Below, one piece after another: positions 35,162 to 42,844 of a DNA stretch of 64,000 nt. The stretch is from Polyangiaceae bacterium. Its GTDB lineage: Bacteria; Myxococcota_A; Polyangia; Polyangiales; Polyangiaceae. Both the position numbers and the translations under genes were made by a program. The DNA is taken from positions 62,001 through 126,000 of the forward strand of contig JAICTZ010000013.1 of the NCBI GenBank assembly GCA_025936115.1, written 5' to 3'. Within the stretch, counting starts at the first letter, position 1, and each line of letters starts with the position of its first letter. Under the pieces are notes generated by a model, which made no database searches, had not been told where the DNA came from, and saw only the letters and a list, made by a program, of their open reading frames with translations.

Positions 35162-36880
35162 TCACGGCACGGGCAGCACGGCGCTGCCCACGCGCACGCT
35201 CCCCACGTCCAGGCGAGCGAGCACGTCGGAGGGCACGCTCAAAAAGCCCCCAGGCAGGTGATCGAAGCGCGCGAACGGCACGGAAGTTACGCCGAGCACG
35301 GCTCCGCTCGCGTCGAGTAGCTCGAGCTCCACGGGCTCACCCTCGGGCGGGGTCGCGGGGGTGCGCTCCCGGCCCCAATGCAAGCCGCTCGGGCCGAGCG
35401 CGAGCGTGCGGAAGCGCGCGGGAGCGGCGCCGTTCGTCACGACTCGCTTTTGAACGAGGCCGTTCACGTAGCTGATGCGCGAGAAGAGGCCGGACCACGT
35501 GTAATCGCTGATCCACACGGGCACGCAGTACGTCATCTCGTCCTTGTAGTCGTCGCGGTCGAGCAGGTTGCGGCCGTCGTAGCCATAAACGCCGATTTGG
35601 CCGCTCGAATACGGGTACTTCCGATCGACCGAGTCGGGGTGCCCGCACGGCGCGTGCTCGCGGCCGAGCGCGTGGCCCATTTCATGCGCCATCGTCTCCT
35701 GTGAAAACGTGTCGGTGTTGCTCTCGAAGAAGCCCGTGCCGATCGCGCCGCGATACCCCTCTTCGGTTCGTCCCGCGACGGTCGATAGCCCCACGACGCA
35801 ATCGTTCCCGCAGTAGCCGTTCATGCTCGGGCCGGGGGTGAGCACGCCGTAGTAATAAGTGTTCGGCGCCGGTTGATCGGCGTCGCGCGCCGCGTAGAGC
35901 GCGTCGAGCGCGTCGTCCCAGCCGTCACCGTCCGGCGTGAGCGCGAACTCGAGCCTGACCGGCGCGGGCCGCAGCGTCATCTGGACGCTCGACGCAGGAT
36001 AAACGTGGCTCAAATAGCGCTCGAAGCGGCCGAGGGTTTGCGTCCCGAGCTCGGGCGTGAAGCCGTTGGCCACGAGCGGGACGAGCGTCACGACGAAGGG
36101 CCCCGCGGACGACGAGGTGACGAGCGCGTATTGTCCGGCGTTCGGCCAGCGGTCGAGCGTGCTCGCGTCTGCGGCGTCACGGAGCGTGACCGAGAGCGTC
36201 GTCGCGTCCGTCACTTCGCTCGCGCGCAGCGTGAAGCTGAAGGTCGAGCCCAAGTCGAAGTCGACCGACGCGGCGCTCACCTGGCGCACGCTCGCCGCCT
36301 TCCGCGAATTCACGCCGCTGCCGATCACGAGCTCCGCCTCGACGTTGCGCGCCGACCACTGCGTGCCCGGCGCGAGCCAAATGCGCACGAGCGCCTCGCG
36401 TTCGGCGACGATCGGCGCGTTCAACGCCGTGTCCGTGCCGTCCCGCATCAACGTCACCTCGACTGCTTGGTAAACGGCGACCTTGCCGACGGCGAGCCCG
36501 CGCGCCGGCACGCCGGACGCGCCAGCCGCTCCCGCATCGCTCGCGCCTGCGCTCGGCGCGCCCCCGTCGCCCGCTTCACCGGCAACGTTCGTCATGTCGC
36601 CACCCATGCCGCTCCGGCCACTCTGCCCGGAACCTGCACCTGCCTCGGGAGCGCCGGCATCCGCCCCCCCCGCATCGCTCGCGAGCGAGCCCGCCGCGCC
36701 CCCGCGAGCCGCACCCGCTCGTCCCATGCCGCAGCCAGGACAACCCGCGGCCCCCGCGAACCCACTCGCATTCGCTGCGCCGCCGGACCCGGACCCGCCC
36801 CGGCGCTCCAGGAGGTGGGACTCGCCGCCGCAATTGGCCATGAGCGCCGCCACCCCGAACCAACCCAACCTTCGCAGCAT
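35162..36880 (-). CDS. Secreted metzincin-type zinc metalloprotease (M66-like) lipoprotein
   Basis: 572 aa. It has a short signal with ALMANC as an approximate lipobox (Asn before Cys is unusual). About 105 residues of Gly/Ala/Ser linker follow, then a beta-rich region (about 130-270). The catalytic domain has the metzincin zinc motif HEMGHALGREH (His399, Glu400, His403, His409), and a Met-turn-like DEMTYC lies about 50 residues later. This matches M66/StcE-like metalloproteases. A C-terminal beta domain follows. The gene is convergent with the acyl-CoA synthetase. The protein target is unknown; it is likely cell-surface or extracellular. Confidence 0.85.
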   Translation of the reverse strand: MLRRLGWFGVAALMANCGGESHLLERRGGSGSGGAANASGFAGAAGCPGCGMGRAGAARGGAAGSLASDAGGADAGAPEAGAGSGQSGRSGMGGDMTNVAGEAGDGGAPSAGASDAGAAGASGVPARGLAVGKVAVYQAVEVTLMRDGTDTALNAPIVAEREALVRIWLAPGTQWSARNVEAELVIGSGVNSRKAASVRQVSAASVDFDLGSTFSFTLRASEVTDATTLSVTLRDAADASTLDRWPNAGQYALVTSSSAGPFVVTLVPLVANGFTPELGTQTLGRFERYLSHVYPASSVQMTLRPAPVRLEFALTPDGDGWDDALDALYAARDADQPAPNTYYYGVLTPGPSMNGYCGNDCVVGLSTVAGRTEEGYRGAIGTGFFESNTDTFSQETMAHEMGHALGREHAPCGHPDSVDRKYPYSSGQIGVYGYDGRNLLDRDDYKDEMTYCVPVWISDYTWSGLFSRISYVNGLVQKRVVTNGAAPARFRTLALGPSGLHWGRERTPATPPEGEPVELELLDASGAVLGVTSVPFARFDHLPGGFLSVPSDVLARLDVGSVRVGSAVLPVP

Positions 36881-36971
36881 AAGAGCCCTCAGTATGGCGC
36901 TCTGCCGCAGCCGCCTGCCAGCGCCGAAACCTCCTACGGTCCAAGCGGCACGAATTTCAGCCGCTTGCCTG

Positions 36972-37005
36972 CTACGACGAGTTCTTGACTACGACGAGTT
37001 CTTGA
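36972..37005. repeat. 17-bp perfect tandem repeat before the Rrf2 promoter
   Basis: CTACGACGAGTTCTTGA occurs twice head to tail (36972-36988 and 36989-37005). The second copy runs into the -35 element, so the first copy contains a duplicate near-35 (TTGACT). It may be a recent slippage duplication or a double binding site. Confidence 0.85.
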
Positions 37006-37029
37006 CAAATCCGATGTAGGAATTAGCGT
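37002..37029 (+). promoter_or_regulatory. Promoter with overlapping dyad upstream of the Rrf2-cys operon
   Basis: A perfect -35 TTGACA (37002-37007), a 16-base spacer and a weak -10 TAGCGT (37024-37029). A near-perfect dyad, AAATCC (37007-37012) and GGAATT (37019-37024), fills the spacer. This is the right place for an Rrf2-type repressor to block polymerase, and suggests autoregulation. Inference from position and symmetry. Confidence 0.5.
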
Positions 37030-37045
37030 ACCCAGCGAGGCCCCG

Positions 37046-37504
37046 TTGAAGCTCTCGAACAAGGGTCGCTACGCGGTCCGTGCGCTCTTCGACATCGCGT
37101 TTTACAACGACGGCGGCCCGACGCAGGTCAAGGACATCGCCGAGCGGCAGGCGATTCCACCGCGCTTTCTCGAGCAGATTTTCCAGGAGCTCAAGCGCGC
37201 CAGCATCGTCGGCAGCAAGCGCGGGCCGCAAGGTGGCTACAGCCTCGCCCGCCGGCCCGGGGACATTCGCTTGGGCGACGTCGTGCGGGCGCTCGAGGGC
37301 CCGATCATGCTCGGCGACCGCGAGCCGGGCGCCAAGCGGGCACCGCCCACCGATTCGCGGCGCGTGACCGAATCGGTGTTTCGCGATCTCTCCACGCGGG
37401 TCGAAGCGTGCTTCGATGCCGTCACCATTGCCGACCTGTGCGGGCGAGCGGAAGAGCTCGGCCTGCGCCGACCGGGAGCCCAGCGTCATGTCTACGTCAT
37501 CTGA
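37046..37504 (+). CDS. Rrf2-family transcriptional regulator (CymR/IscR-like)
   Basis: 152 aa, winged helix-turn-helix. It begins MKLSNKGRYAVRALFDIAFY, followed by VKDIAERQAIPPRFLEQIFQ and RGPQGGYSLAR (the wing). The loop that holds three Fe-S Cys in IscR (about residues 85-110) has none here, so it is closer to the Cys-free CymR type, which senses cysteine status through the cysteine synthase CysK. cysK is the next gene and overlaps by 17 bases, which supports that reading. The start is TTG. The promoter just upstream has a dyad that may be its operator. Confidence 0.88.
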   Translation: MKLSNKGRYAVRALFDIAFYNDGGPTQVKDIAERQAIPPRFLEQIFQELKRASIVGSKRGPQGGYSLARRPGDIRLGDVVRALEGPIMLGDREPGAKRAPPTDSRRVTESVFRDLSTRVEACFDAVTIADLCGRAEELGLRRPGAQRHVYVI

Positions 37505-38459
37505 GTCCCTGCCCCCGCTCAAGGATCATCCGCTCGTCTACGGGCACGTGCTGGATTTGATTACCGACACGCCGCTCGTCGAAATCCGGCGCCTCGACAC
37601 CGACGTGCCGCGCGCGCGTGTGCTCGGCAAGCTCGAGTCGCTGAACCCGGGCGGCTCGGTCAAGGATCGCATTTGCCTGGCGATGATCGAGCGCGCGGAG
37701 CGTGAGGGCCGCCTCGAGCCCGGCGGCGTCGTGATCGAGCCGACGAGCGGCAATACGGGGATCGGGCTCGCCCTCGTCTGCGCGCGGCGCGGCTATCGTT
37801 GCATCCTCACCATGCCCGAGAGCATGAGCCTCGAGCGCCGGCAGCTGCTCCAGTCGTTCGGCGCCGAGCTCGTACTTACCCCGGAGGCCGAGCAGATGGA
37901 CGGCGCGATCAAGAGAGCGCAGGAGCTCGCGGCTTCGACGCCCGGCGCCTTCACGCCGCAACAGTTCGAAAACCCCGCGAACCCCGAGGTCCACTACCGC
38001 GTGACGGCGGCTGAAATCATCCACGCCATGGGCGGCGAGCCCGTGCACGCGTTCGTGGCGTCGGTCGGGACCGGCGGCACAGTGAGCGGCGTCGGTCGCG
38101 CGCTGCGCGAGCATTTCACCGGCTGCGCCGTCATCGCCGTCGAGCCCGAAAACTGCGCCACCATCTCGCGCGGCGAACGTGGCCCCACCAAGATCCAGGG
38201 CATCGCCGCCGGCTTCGTTCCGAAAAACTACGATCCGAAGGTCCCCGACGAAGTGCGGCTCGTGAGCGACGAGCGCGCGTATCGCACCAAGCGCGACCTC
38301 GCGCGCAAGGAAGGCGTGCTCGTCGGCATCAGCTCGGGCGCGAACGTCGCGATTGCGCTCGATCTCGCGCGTGAGCTCGGGCCGGGCAAAGTGGTCGTGA
38401 CGGTGCTCTGCGATACGGGCGAGCGCTACTTCAGCCTCGATGAGTACTTCCAAAGCTGA
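37488..38459 (+). CDS. cysK: Cysteine synthase (O-acetylserine sulfhydrylase)
   Basis: PLP enzyme making cysteine from O-acetylserine and sulfide. 323 aa. The PLP Lys59 is in LNPGGSVKDRICLA. The Asn loop is TSGNTGIGLA, and the Gly-rich phosphate loop is SVGTGGTVSGVGR. The C-terminal Ser loop is GISSGANVAIA. The ATG at 37488 is inside the end of the Rrf2 gene. CysK can also sense sulfur status by protein contact (for example with CymR), which fits the neighbour. A second, CysM-type synthase lies downstream in the same operon. Confidence 0.95.
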   Translation: MSTSSESLPPLKDHPLVYGHVLDLITDTPLVEIRRLDTDVPRARVLGKLESLNPGGSVKDRICLAMIERAEREGRLEPGGVVIEPTSGNTGIGLALVCARRGYRCILTMPESMSLERRQLLQSFGAELVLTPEAEQMDGAIKRAQELAASTPGAFTPQQFENPANPEVHYRVTAAEIIHAMGGEPVHAFVASVGTGGTVSGVGRALREHFTGCAVIAVEPENCATISRGERGPTKIQGIAAGFVPKNYDPKVPDEVRLVSDERAYRTKRDLARKEGVLVGISSGANVAIALDLARELGPGKVVVTVLCDTGERYFSLDEYFQS

Positions 38460-39237
38460 CCCGAGCCGGCCCGCCGTACGACGGCCGGATTTCAGCGCGA
38501 CGCGCGTGCTCGTCGTCGGCGCCGGTGGACTCGGTTGCCCGGCGGCGCTCGCGCTCGTCGACGCGGGCGTGGGTCACGTCGCGCTCGCGGACGACGATCG
38601 CGTCGAGCTCACGAACCTGCACCGCCAGCTGCTCTACACGGAGGCGGACGTCGGGCGCGACAAGCTCGACGTGGCACTCGAAGCGCTCGGCCGGCGTACG
38701 GCGCCGGGGCAGACGCTCGCCGCCGTGCGCACGCGGCTGCTACCCGAAAACGCACGCCGCCTCGTCAAGGATTACGATCTGGTGCTCGAAGGCGCCGATA
38801 ACTTCGCGACCAAGTTTCTCGCCGCGGACGCCTGCCGCCTCGAACGACGACCGCTCGTCCACGGCGCAGCCGTGCGCTTGCGCGCCACGGTGTGGAGCGT
38901 CGCGCCCGAGGGCGGGCCCTGCTACCGATGTCTTTTCGAAGACGTTCCCGAGGCGGACGCCGCCCTCACCTGCGCCGAAGCCGGCGTTTTGGGCCCGGTG
39001 GTCGGACTCGCCGGCGCGCTGATGGCCGATCTCGGCCTCGACGTGCTCGCGGGCACGCCCCGCTTCGGCACGCTCTTCAGCTACGACGGTCTGCGCGACC
39101 GCTTTCGCTCGGTTCCGGTGCCCGCGCGCCCGAGTTGTCCGCTCTGTGGCCCGAGCGCCACGATTTCCGAGATTGACGAGCTCTGCTACACCGCCGTCCA
39201 CTGTCGCGACGACGGCCCAACCATCCGAGGAGTCTGA
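38440..39237 (+). CDS. E1-like adenylyltransferase (MoeB/ThiF/HesA family)
   Basis: 265 aa. It adenylates the C-terminal Gly of a ubiquitin-fold sulfur carrier. The Rossmann P-loop is VVGAGGLGCPAAL; Asp/Arg positions are in DDDRVELTNLHRQLLY, and GADNFATKF follows. The four zinc Cys are present (Cys161, Cys164, Cys233, Cys236). It lacks the usual N-terminal YSRQ...GQ..L helix of the family, which is found instead in the small protein encoded 300 bases downstream. The ATG overlaps the end of cysK by 20 bases. It most likely activates the CysO-like protein encoded immediately after it. Confidence 0.93.
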   Translation: MSTSKADPSRPAVRRPDFSATRVLVVGAGGLGCPAALALVDAGVGHVALADDDRVELTNLHRQLLYTEADVGRDKLDVALEALGRRTAPGQTLAAVRTRLLPENARRLVKDYDLVLEGADNFATKFLAADACRLERRPLVHGAAVRLRATVWSVAPEGGPCYRCLFEDVPEADAALTCAEAGVLGPVVGLAGALMADLGLDVLAGTPRFGTLFSYDGLRDRFRSVPVPARPSCPLCGPSATISEIDELCYTAVHCRDDGPTIRGV

Positions 39238-39240
39238 GCC

Positions 39241-39519
39241 ATGATCACCGTGCGTATCCCCACCCCCCTCCGGACTCTCACCGGCGGTAACGAGCAAGTC
39301 GAAGTCGAAGGCGCGACCGTGCGCGAAGCCATCGAGGCGCTCGAGAAGAAGGCCCCCGGCATCCGCGATCGGCTGCTCGACGACAAGGGCGTGCGTCGCT
39401 TCGTCAACGTGTACGTCGGCGACGAAGACGTGCGATTCCTCGACGGCCTCGAGACCAAGCTCTCGAGCGGCACCGAAATCAGCATCGTGCCGGCGATCGC
39501 CGGAGGCGCCACCGCGTAG
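39241..39519 (+). CDS. cysO: MoaD/CysO-like sulfur-carrier protein with masked C-terminus
   Basis: 92-aa beta-grasp protein of the MoaD/CysO type (MITVRIPTPLRTLTGGNEQV; ending EISIVPAIAGGATA). The Gly-Gly at 88-89 is followed by three extra residues, Ala-Thr-Ala, so it must be trimmed before it can be adenylated and converted to the thiocarboxylate. The JAMM protease gene at the end of the operon is the natural candidate. In Mycobacterium, CysO carries the sulfur that CysM joins to O-phosphoserine, and the JAMM enzyme Mec releases cysteine. The same set is present here. Confidence 0.9.
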   Translation: MITVRIPTPLRTLTGGNEQVEVEGATVREAIEALEKKAPGIRDRLLDDKGVRRFVNVYVGDEDVRFLDGLETKLSSGTEISIVPAIAGGATA

Positions 39520-39798
39520 ATGGACCCGTACTCGCGACAGCGGCGGCTCGCCGAGGTAGGCGACGCCGGTCAGGCGCGCCTGCTCGCGGCGAGCCACCGT
39601 ATTGCGGGTACGGACGGCGCGCTCACCGAGCTCCAGTACCTAGCGCGCGCGGGTTTCCGCGCCGTGACGATCGATGCCCTCGCCGAAGCGCCGCCCTTCG
39701 TTCACGCCGAGCTCTTCCGTCACGAGGTCACGCGCCGGCAGGCCGCCGGCACCTGGCGCGCCTTGCGTGCCATCACCAGGATCTTGACTACGAGCTGA
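39520..39798 (+). CDS. Truncated E1-like mini-protein, function unknown
   Basis: 92 aa starting one base after the CysO stop codon. It aligns by eye with the first 80 residues of MoeB/ThiF: PYSRQRRLAEVGDAGQARLL matches the N-terminal YSRQ...GQ.. helix, and IAGTDGALTELQYLARAGFR matches the Rossmann start, but the Gly-rich nucleotide loop is lost (GTDGA instead of G.GG.G). The adenylyltransferase at 38.4 kb lacks exactly this N-terminal helix. It may be a remnant of a second E1 gene or a split-off subunit. It ends with a divergent basic tail (ALRAITRILTTS). Confidence 0.65.
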   Translation: MDPYSRQRRLAEVGDAGQARLLAASHRIAGTDGALTELQYLARAGFRAVTIDALAEAPPFVHAELFRHEVTRRQAAGTWRALRAITRILTTS

Positions 39799-40040
39799 GC
39801 AATCTTGGAAGACCAGATCTCGATCGACTCGAGTGGGCAGGTGCTACGTGAAGATCCGGCGAGACCGGCGAGGGGGCCGTTTCGGTTTTCGACGATCGCA
39901 GGACCTTCCAAAAGACGCTCGCGAAGGGCGACTCGAGCAAGCAACCAACGACAATGCGCCGGCCTCGCCGGGCTCTCGCGTGGCGCCCGGTCTCTCTTGA
40001 CGATCGTGATCTTTCCCTCCAAGACCCTAGAGCTCCACGC
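39799..40040. other. 242-base gap inside the cysteine operon
   Basis: Separates the mini-E1 gene from cysM. Reading frames on both strands here have no recognisable family sequence. It holds a possible -35-like TTGACG (39997-40002) without a good -10. It may be the decayed remainder of the truncated E1 gene or an internal promoter region; no homology to the rest of an E1 was seen. Confidence 0.5.
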
Positions 40041-40988
40041 ATGACTCGCCACGCTCGTTCACGCCGGCTCGCGTCGATCCTCGACGCCGTCGGCAATACG
40101 CCGCTCCTTCGCCTGGACGGTATCGCGCCGAGCGCGCCGGGCGTCGAAATTTACCTGAAGCTGGAGTTCGCGAACCCGGGCGGCTCCGTGAAGGATCGCC
40201 CCGCCCTGCGCATGGTGCAGGACGCGATGAAGGACGGCCGGCTGACGCCCGACAAGACCCTGATCGACTCGACGAGCGGCAATACGGGCGTCGCATACTC
40301 GTTGATCGGCGCGGCCATGGGTTTCCGCGTGGCGCTCGTGATGCCGAAAAACGTCACGAAGGCGCGCAAAGACATCACGCAAGCGTTCGGCACCGAGCTC
40401 ATCTTCAGCGATCCGATGGAAGGCTCCGACGGCGCCATCCGGCTCGTGAAGAAAATCGTCGAGCAAGATCCCGAGAAGTACTTTTACCCCGACCAGTACT
40501 CGAACCCCTCGAACCCGCTCGCCCACTATTACGGCACCGCCGGGGAAATCCTCGACGCGCTCGGCGATCGCATCACGCACTTCGTGACGGGGCTCGGCAC
40601 GAGCGGCACGATGATGGGCACGACGCGGCGCCTGCACGAACACAAGCCACGCGTTTTCTGCGTCGCCGTCGAGCCCGCCGAAGCGCTGCACGGCCTCGAA
40701 GGCTTGAAGCACATGGCCTCCAGCATCGTGCCGCCGATCTGGGACGACAAAACCCCGGACGAAATCATGCCCATCACGACGGAAGAAGGCTGGGACATGG
40801 CCGACAAGCTCGCGGCGACCCACGGCTTGCACGTCGGTCATTCGACGGGCGCAAACGTCGCCGGCGCCGTGAAACTCGCCGAGCGCGCCCAGCGCGAACG
40901 AGGCGGCGGCTGCGTCGTCACGATCGCCGCCGATCGCGGTGACCGTTATTTCGCCCCGCTCAAGTGGGAGCGGCGTTACGTCTGGTGA
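40041..40988 (+). CDS. cysM: CysM-type cysteine synthase (sulfur-carrier-dependent)
   Basis: 315-aa PLP enzyme of the cysteine synthase superfamily, distinct from the CysK upstream. PLP Lys51 is in FANPGGSVKDRPAL, the Asn loop is TSGNTGVAYS, the phosphate loop is GLGTSGTMMGTTR, and the C-terminal Ser/Thr loop is HSTGANVAGA. Its place between a CysO-like carrier and a JAMM protease points to the mycobacterial CysM reaction: O-phosphoserine plus CysO-thiocarboxylate gives CysO-cysteine. ATG start; the frame opens 29 codons earlier without family sequence. Confidence 0.92.
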   Translation: MTRHARSRRLASILDAVGNTPLLRLDGIAPSAPGVEIYLKLEFANPGGSVKDRPALRMVQDAMKDGRLTPDKTLIDSTSGNTGVAYSLIGAAMGFRVALVMPKNVTKARKDITQAFGTELIFSDPMEGSDGAIRLVKKIVEQDPEKYFYPDQYSNPSNPLAHYYGTAGEILDALGDRITHFVTGLGTSGTMMGTTRRLHEHKPRVFCVAVEPAEALHGLEGLKHMASSIVPPIWDDKTPDEIMPITTEEGWDMADKLAATHGLHVGHSTGANVAGAVKLAERAQRERGGGCVVTIAADRGDRYFAPLKWERRYVW

Positions 40989-40992
40989 AGCC

Positions 40993-41499
40993 ATGACAGA
41001 GCCCGAGTGGATTCGCGGTCAGGTTCGGATTCCGGCGGCGGTGCTCGCCGAAGTGGAGCGCGCCGGCGTCGCGGCCTATGCACGCGACGAGGAAGCGTGC
41101 GGCTACCTCGAAGGACCGGCCGGCGACGCGCTGCTCGTCGATCGCGCGGTCGAGCTCGAAAACCTCGCCAACAAGTATCACGCCGCCGACCCCGAGGGTC
41201 ACCCGCGCACCGGCCGCGAGTATTTCAAAATCAATGCGCTCAAATTCGAGCGCGCCATCGGCGAAGGCCAAAAGAGTGGCCGGCCCGTGAAAGTCTTCTT
41301 CCACTCGCACCTCGACTGCGGGGCGTATTTCAGCGCCGAGGACGCGGCGAGCATGACCATGGGCGGCAGCAGCGGCCCGACTTACGCGCTCGCGTACCTC
41401 GTGACCGCGGTGGACCGGGGCAAGGTCACCGCGCACCGTCTCTTCATTTGGGATACTAGCGTCGCAAAATTCGTGGAAGCGTCGTTCGAGCGCGTTTGA
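40993..41499 (+). CDS. JAMM/MPN+ zinc protease (Mec-like)
   Basis: 168 aa. It carries the full JAMM metal motif: Glu33/34 in DEEACGYL, and HSHLDCGAYFSAED giving His104, His106, Ser114 and Asp117 (H-x-H-x7-S-x2-D). Family members cut after the C-terminal Gly-Gly of ubiquitin-like proteins. Here two jobs are possible: removal of the Ala-Thr-Ala tail of the CysO-like carrier, and release of cysteine from CysO-Cys as Mec does in Mycobacterium. ATG 4 bases after the cysM stop. It is the last gene of the operon. Confidence 0.93.
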   Translation: MTEPEWIRGQVRIPAAVLAEVERAGVAAYARDEEACGYLEGPAGDALLVDRAVELENLANKYHAADPEGHPRTGREYFKINALKFERAIGEGQKSGRPVKVFFHSHLDCGAYFSAEDAASMTMGGSSGPTYALAYLVTAVDRGKVTAHRLFIWDTSVAKFVEASFERV

Positions 41500-41557
41500 G
41501 CGTGGCGTTTCCAATACGCCACAGGCTCGGCCCTCGATTCTGAGGTATACGGGATCG

Positions 41558-42844
41558 GTGCGGCGGCCGAGCGTGACGCTTGTTCGAGCGAGCGCGGCGT
41601 TCGTCTTCGCACTATGGGCGCCGCATGCACGCGCCGATCTCGGCCGTGACGTCGACGCGCTCACGCTCGCTTGGCGCCCCTTCGGTCAGGTCGAACGCCT
41701 CGAGCCGCGCCTGCTCGAGCGCGGGGACGTGCTGCCGCTCGTGTTGCCCGCGGACCTGCTCGATCCGAAAAGCCCGAGTTGCCTCACGCTCGCCGTACTC
41801 GGCACGAACAACATGCAATTTCTGCTCGATCCTGGCCGCCGCGCTGGCGACCTTCCGACCGAGTGGCCCGAAGGCAGCCTCGCGGGAGCGCTCGAGCTCA
41901 CCCGCTGCGGCCCGACCAAGCCGAGTCTCGCGTCCCTCGCGCTCGAGATGCGCTCGCCGCGCGGGGTGCTCGAGTTCGTGCTCGTGAGCTCCGAGCACCG
42001 ACCGCCCGCGGTCACGCTCGTCTTGCCCGAGCGCGATCCGGGGCCGGTCGCGCAGATCCCGAGCTCGGGGCCGCGCCCCATCGTGGCTCCGCTCGCCGTG
42101 CGCGTGCGCGCGATCGAGGAGCGCTCGGCGCGTGAACAGGCGCTCGAGCTCACGACGCTCGAGCTTGCCGCGGGGCCGATGGGCGCCGGCGTCGCCGTGC
42201 TCACGCTCGGAGCCGGGTGCCACCAGTTCGATTTGTTGGGGGAAGAGAGCGAGCGGCGCGCGACGGACGTCGATCTCGAAGTGATGGAAGTCGAGCACAA
42301 TCAAGTGCTCGCCGCCGATCACGGCGAGAGCAGCGACGGGGACGCGCTCGTCTGCGTCGCGGCGGCGACGCCCGTCGCCGTGCGCTTCGGCGGTGTTGCG
42401 CCCGGCGCGAAGCTCGAGCTCGTGCGTGCGCGTTGGGATCTCGATCCGTCGCTGCCGGCGCGCTTTCCGGCCGAGGCGCGGGCGCGCATGAGCGGCATTT
42501 TGCGCGCGGAACGCCGCACGCTCGCTGCGGCGCCCCTCGTGGACGAGGCGCTCGGCGTTCAAGGCGACACGCTCGCGGCGGTCGCCGTCGAACCCGGCGC
42601 TTGCTACCTCGCGCTCGCCGTCGCGCTACACGGTGAGGTCGCGGCGCTGTCCATCGCCGCCGAGACGGCACACAAGATCTCACAGAGTCGCGTCGATCCC
42701 GACGTGCCGGGCGCCGGCGTGAGCTTCTGTGCTGGCGCGCAAAACCGCGTGCTTTTCGAGGTCGACGCGCGCGGGCTCGGCCTCAGCTGGATGTCGGCCA
42801 TCTGGCGCATCGGTCGAACGCGGCTCGGCGAGGCGAGCGAGTGA
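41558..42844 (+). CDS. Secreted protein, function unknown
   Basis: 428 aa with a signal peptide ending ARADLG. The rest is beta-rich, with scattered Cys in pairs (SCLTLAVLG...TRCG, then GAGCHQFD...LVCVAA and GACYLALA...VSFCAG). I do not recognise a named domain. The Cys pairing resembles the repeats of the lipoprotein encoded directly downstream, whose GTG overlaps this stop (GTGA). The two are therefore likely made together for the envelope. GTG start. Confidence 0.7.
   Translation: MRRPSVTLVRASAAFVFALWAPHARADLGRDVDALTLAWRPFGQVERLEPRLLERGDVLPLVLPADLLDPKSPSCLTLAVLGTNNMQFLLDPGRRAGDLPTEWPEGSLAGALELTRCGPTKPSLASLALEMRSPRGVLEFVLVSSEHRPPAVTLVLPERDPGPVAQIPSSGPRPIVAPLAVRVRAIEERSAREQALELTTLELAAGPMGAGVAVLTLGAGCHQFDLLGEESERRATDVDLEVMEVEHNQVLAADHGESSDGDALVCVAAATPVAVRFGGVAPGAKLELVRARWDLDPSLPARFPAEARARMSGILRAERRTLAAAPLVDEALGVQGDTLAAVAVEPGACYLALAVALHGEVAALSIAAETAHKISQSRVDPDVPGAGVSFCAGAQNRVLFEVDARGLGLSWMSAIWRIGRTRLGEASE

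Noticed and set aside
39720..40052. 110-aa minus-strand frame filling the gap in the cysteine operon
   Set aside because: Runs against the operon direction, covers the end of the mini-E1 gene, and has no recognisable sequence.
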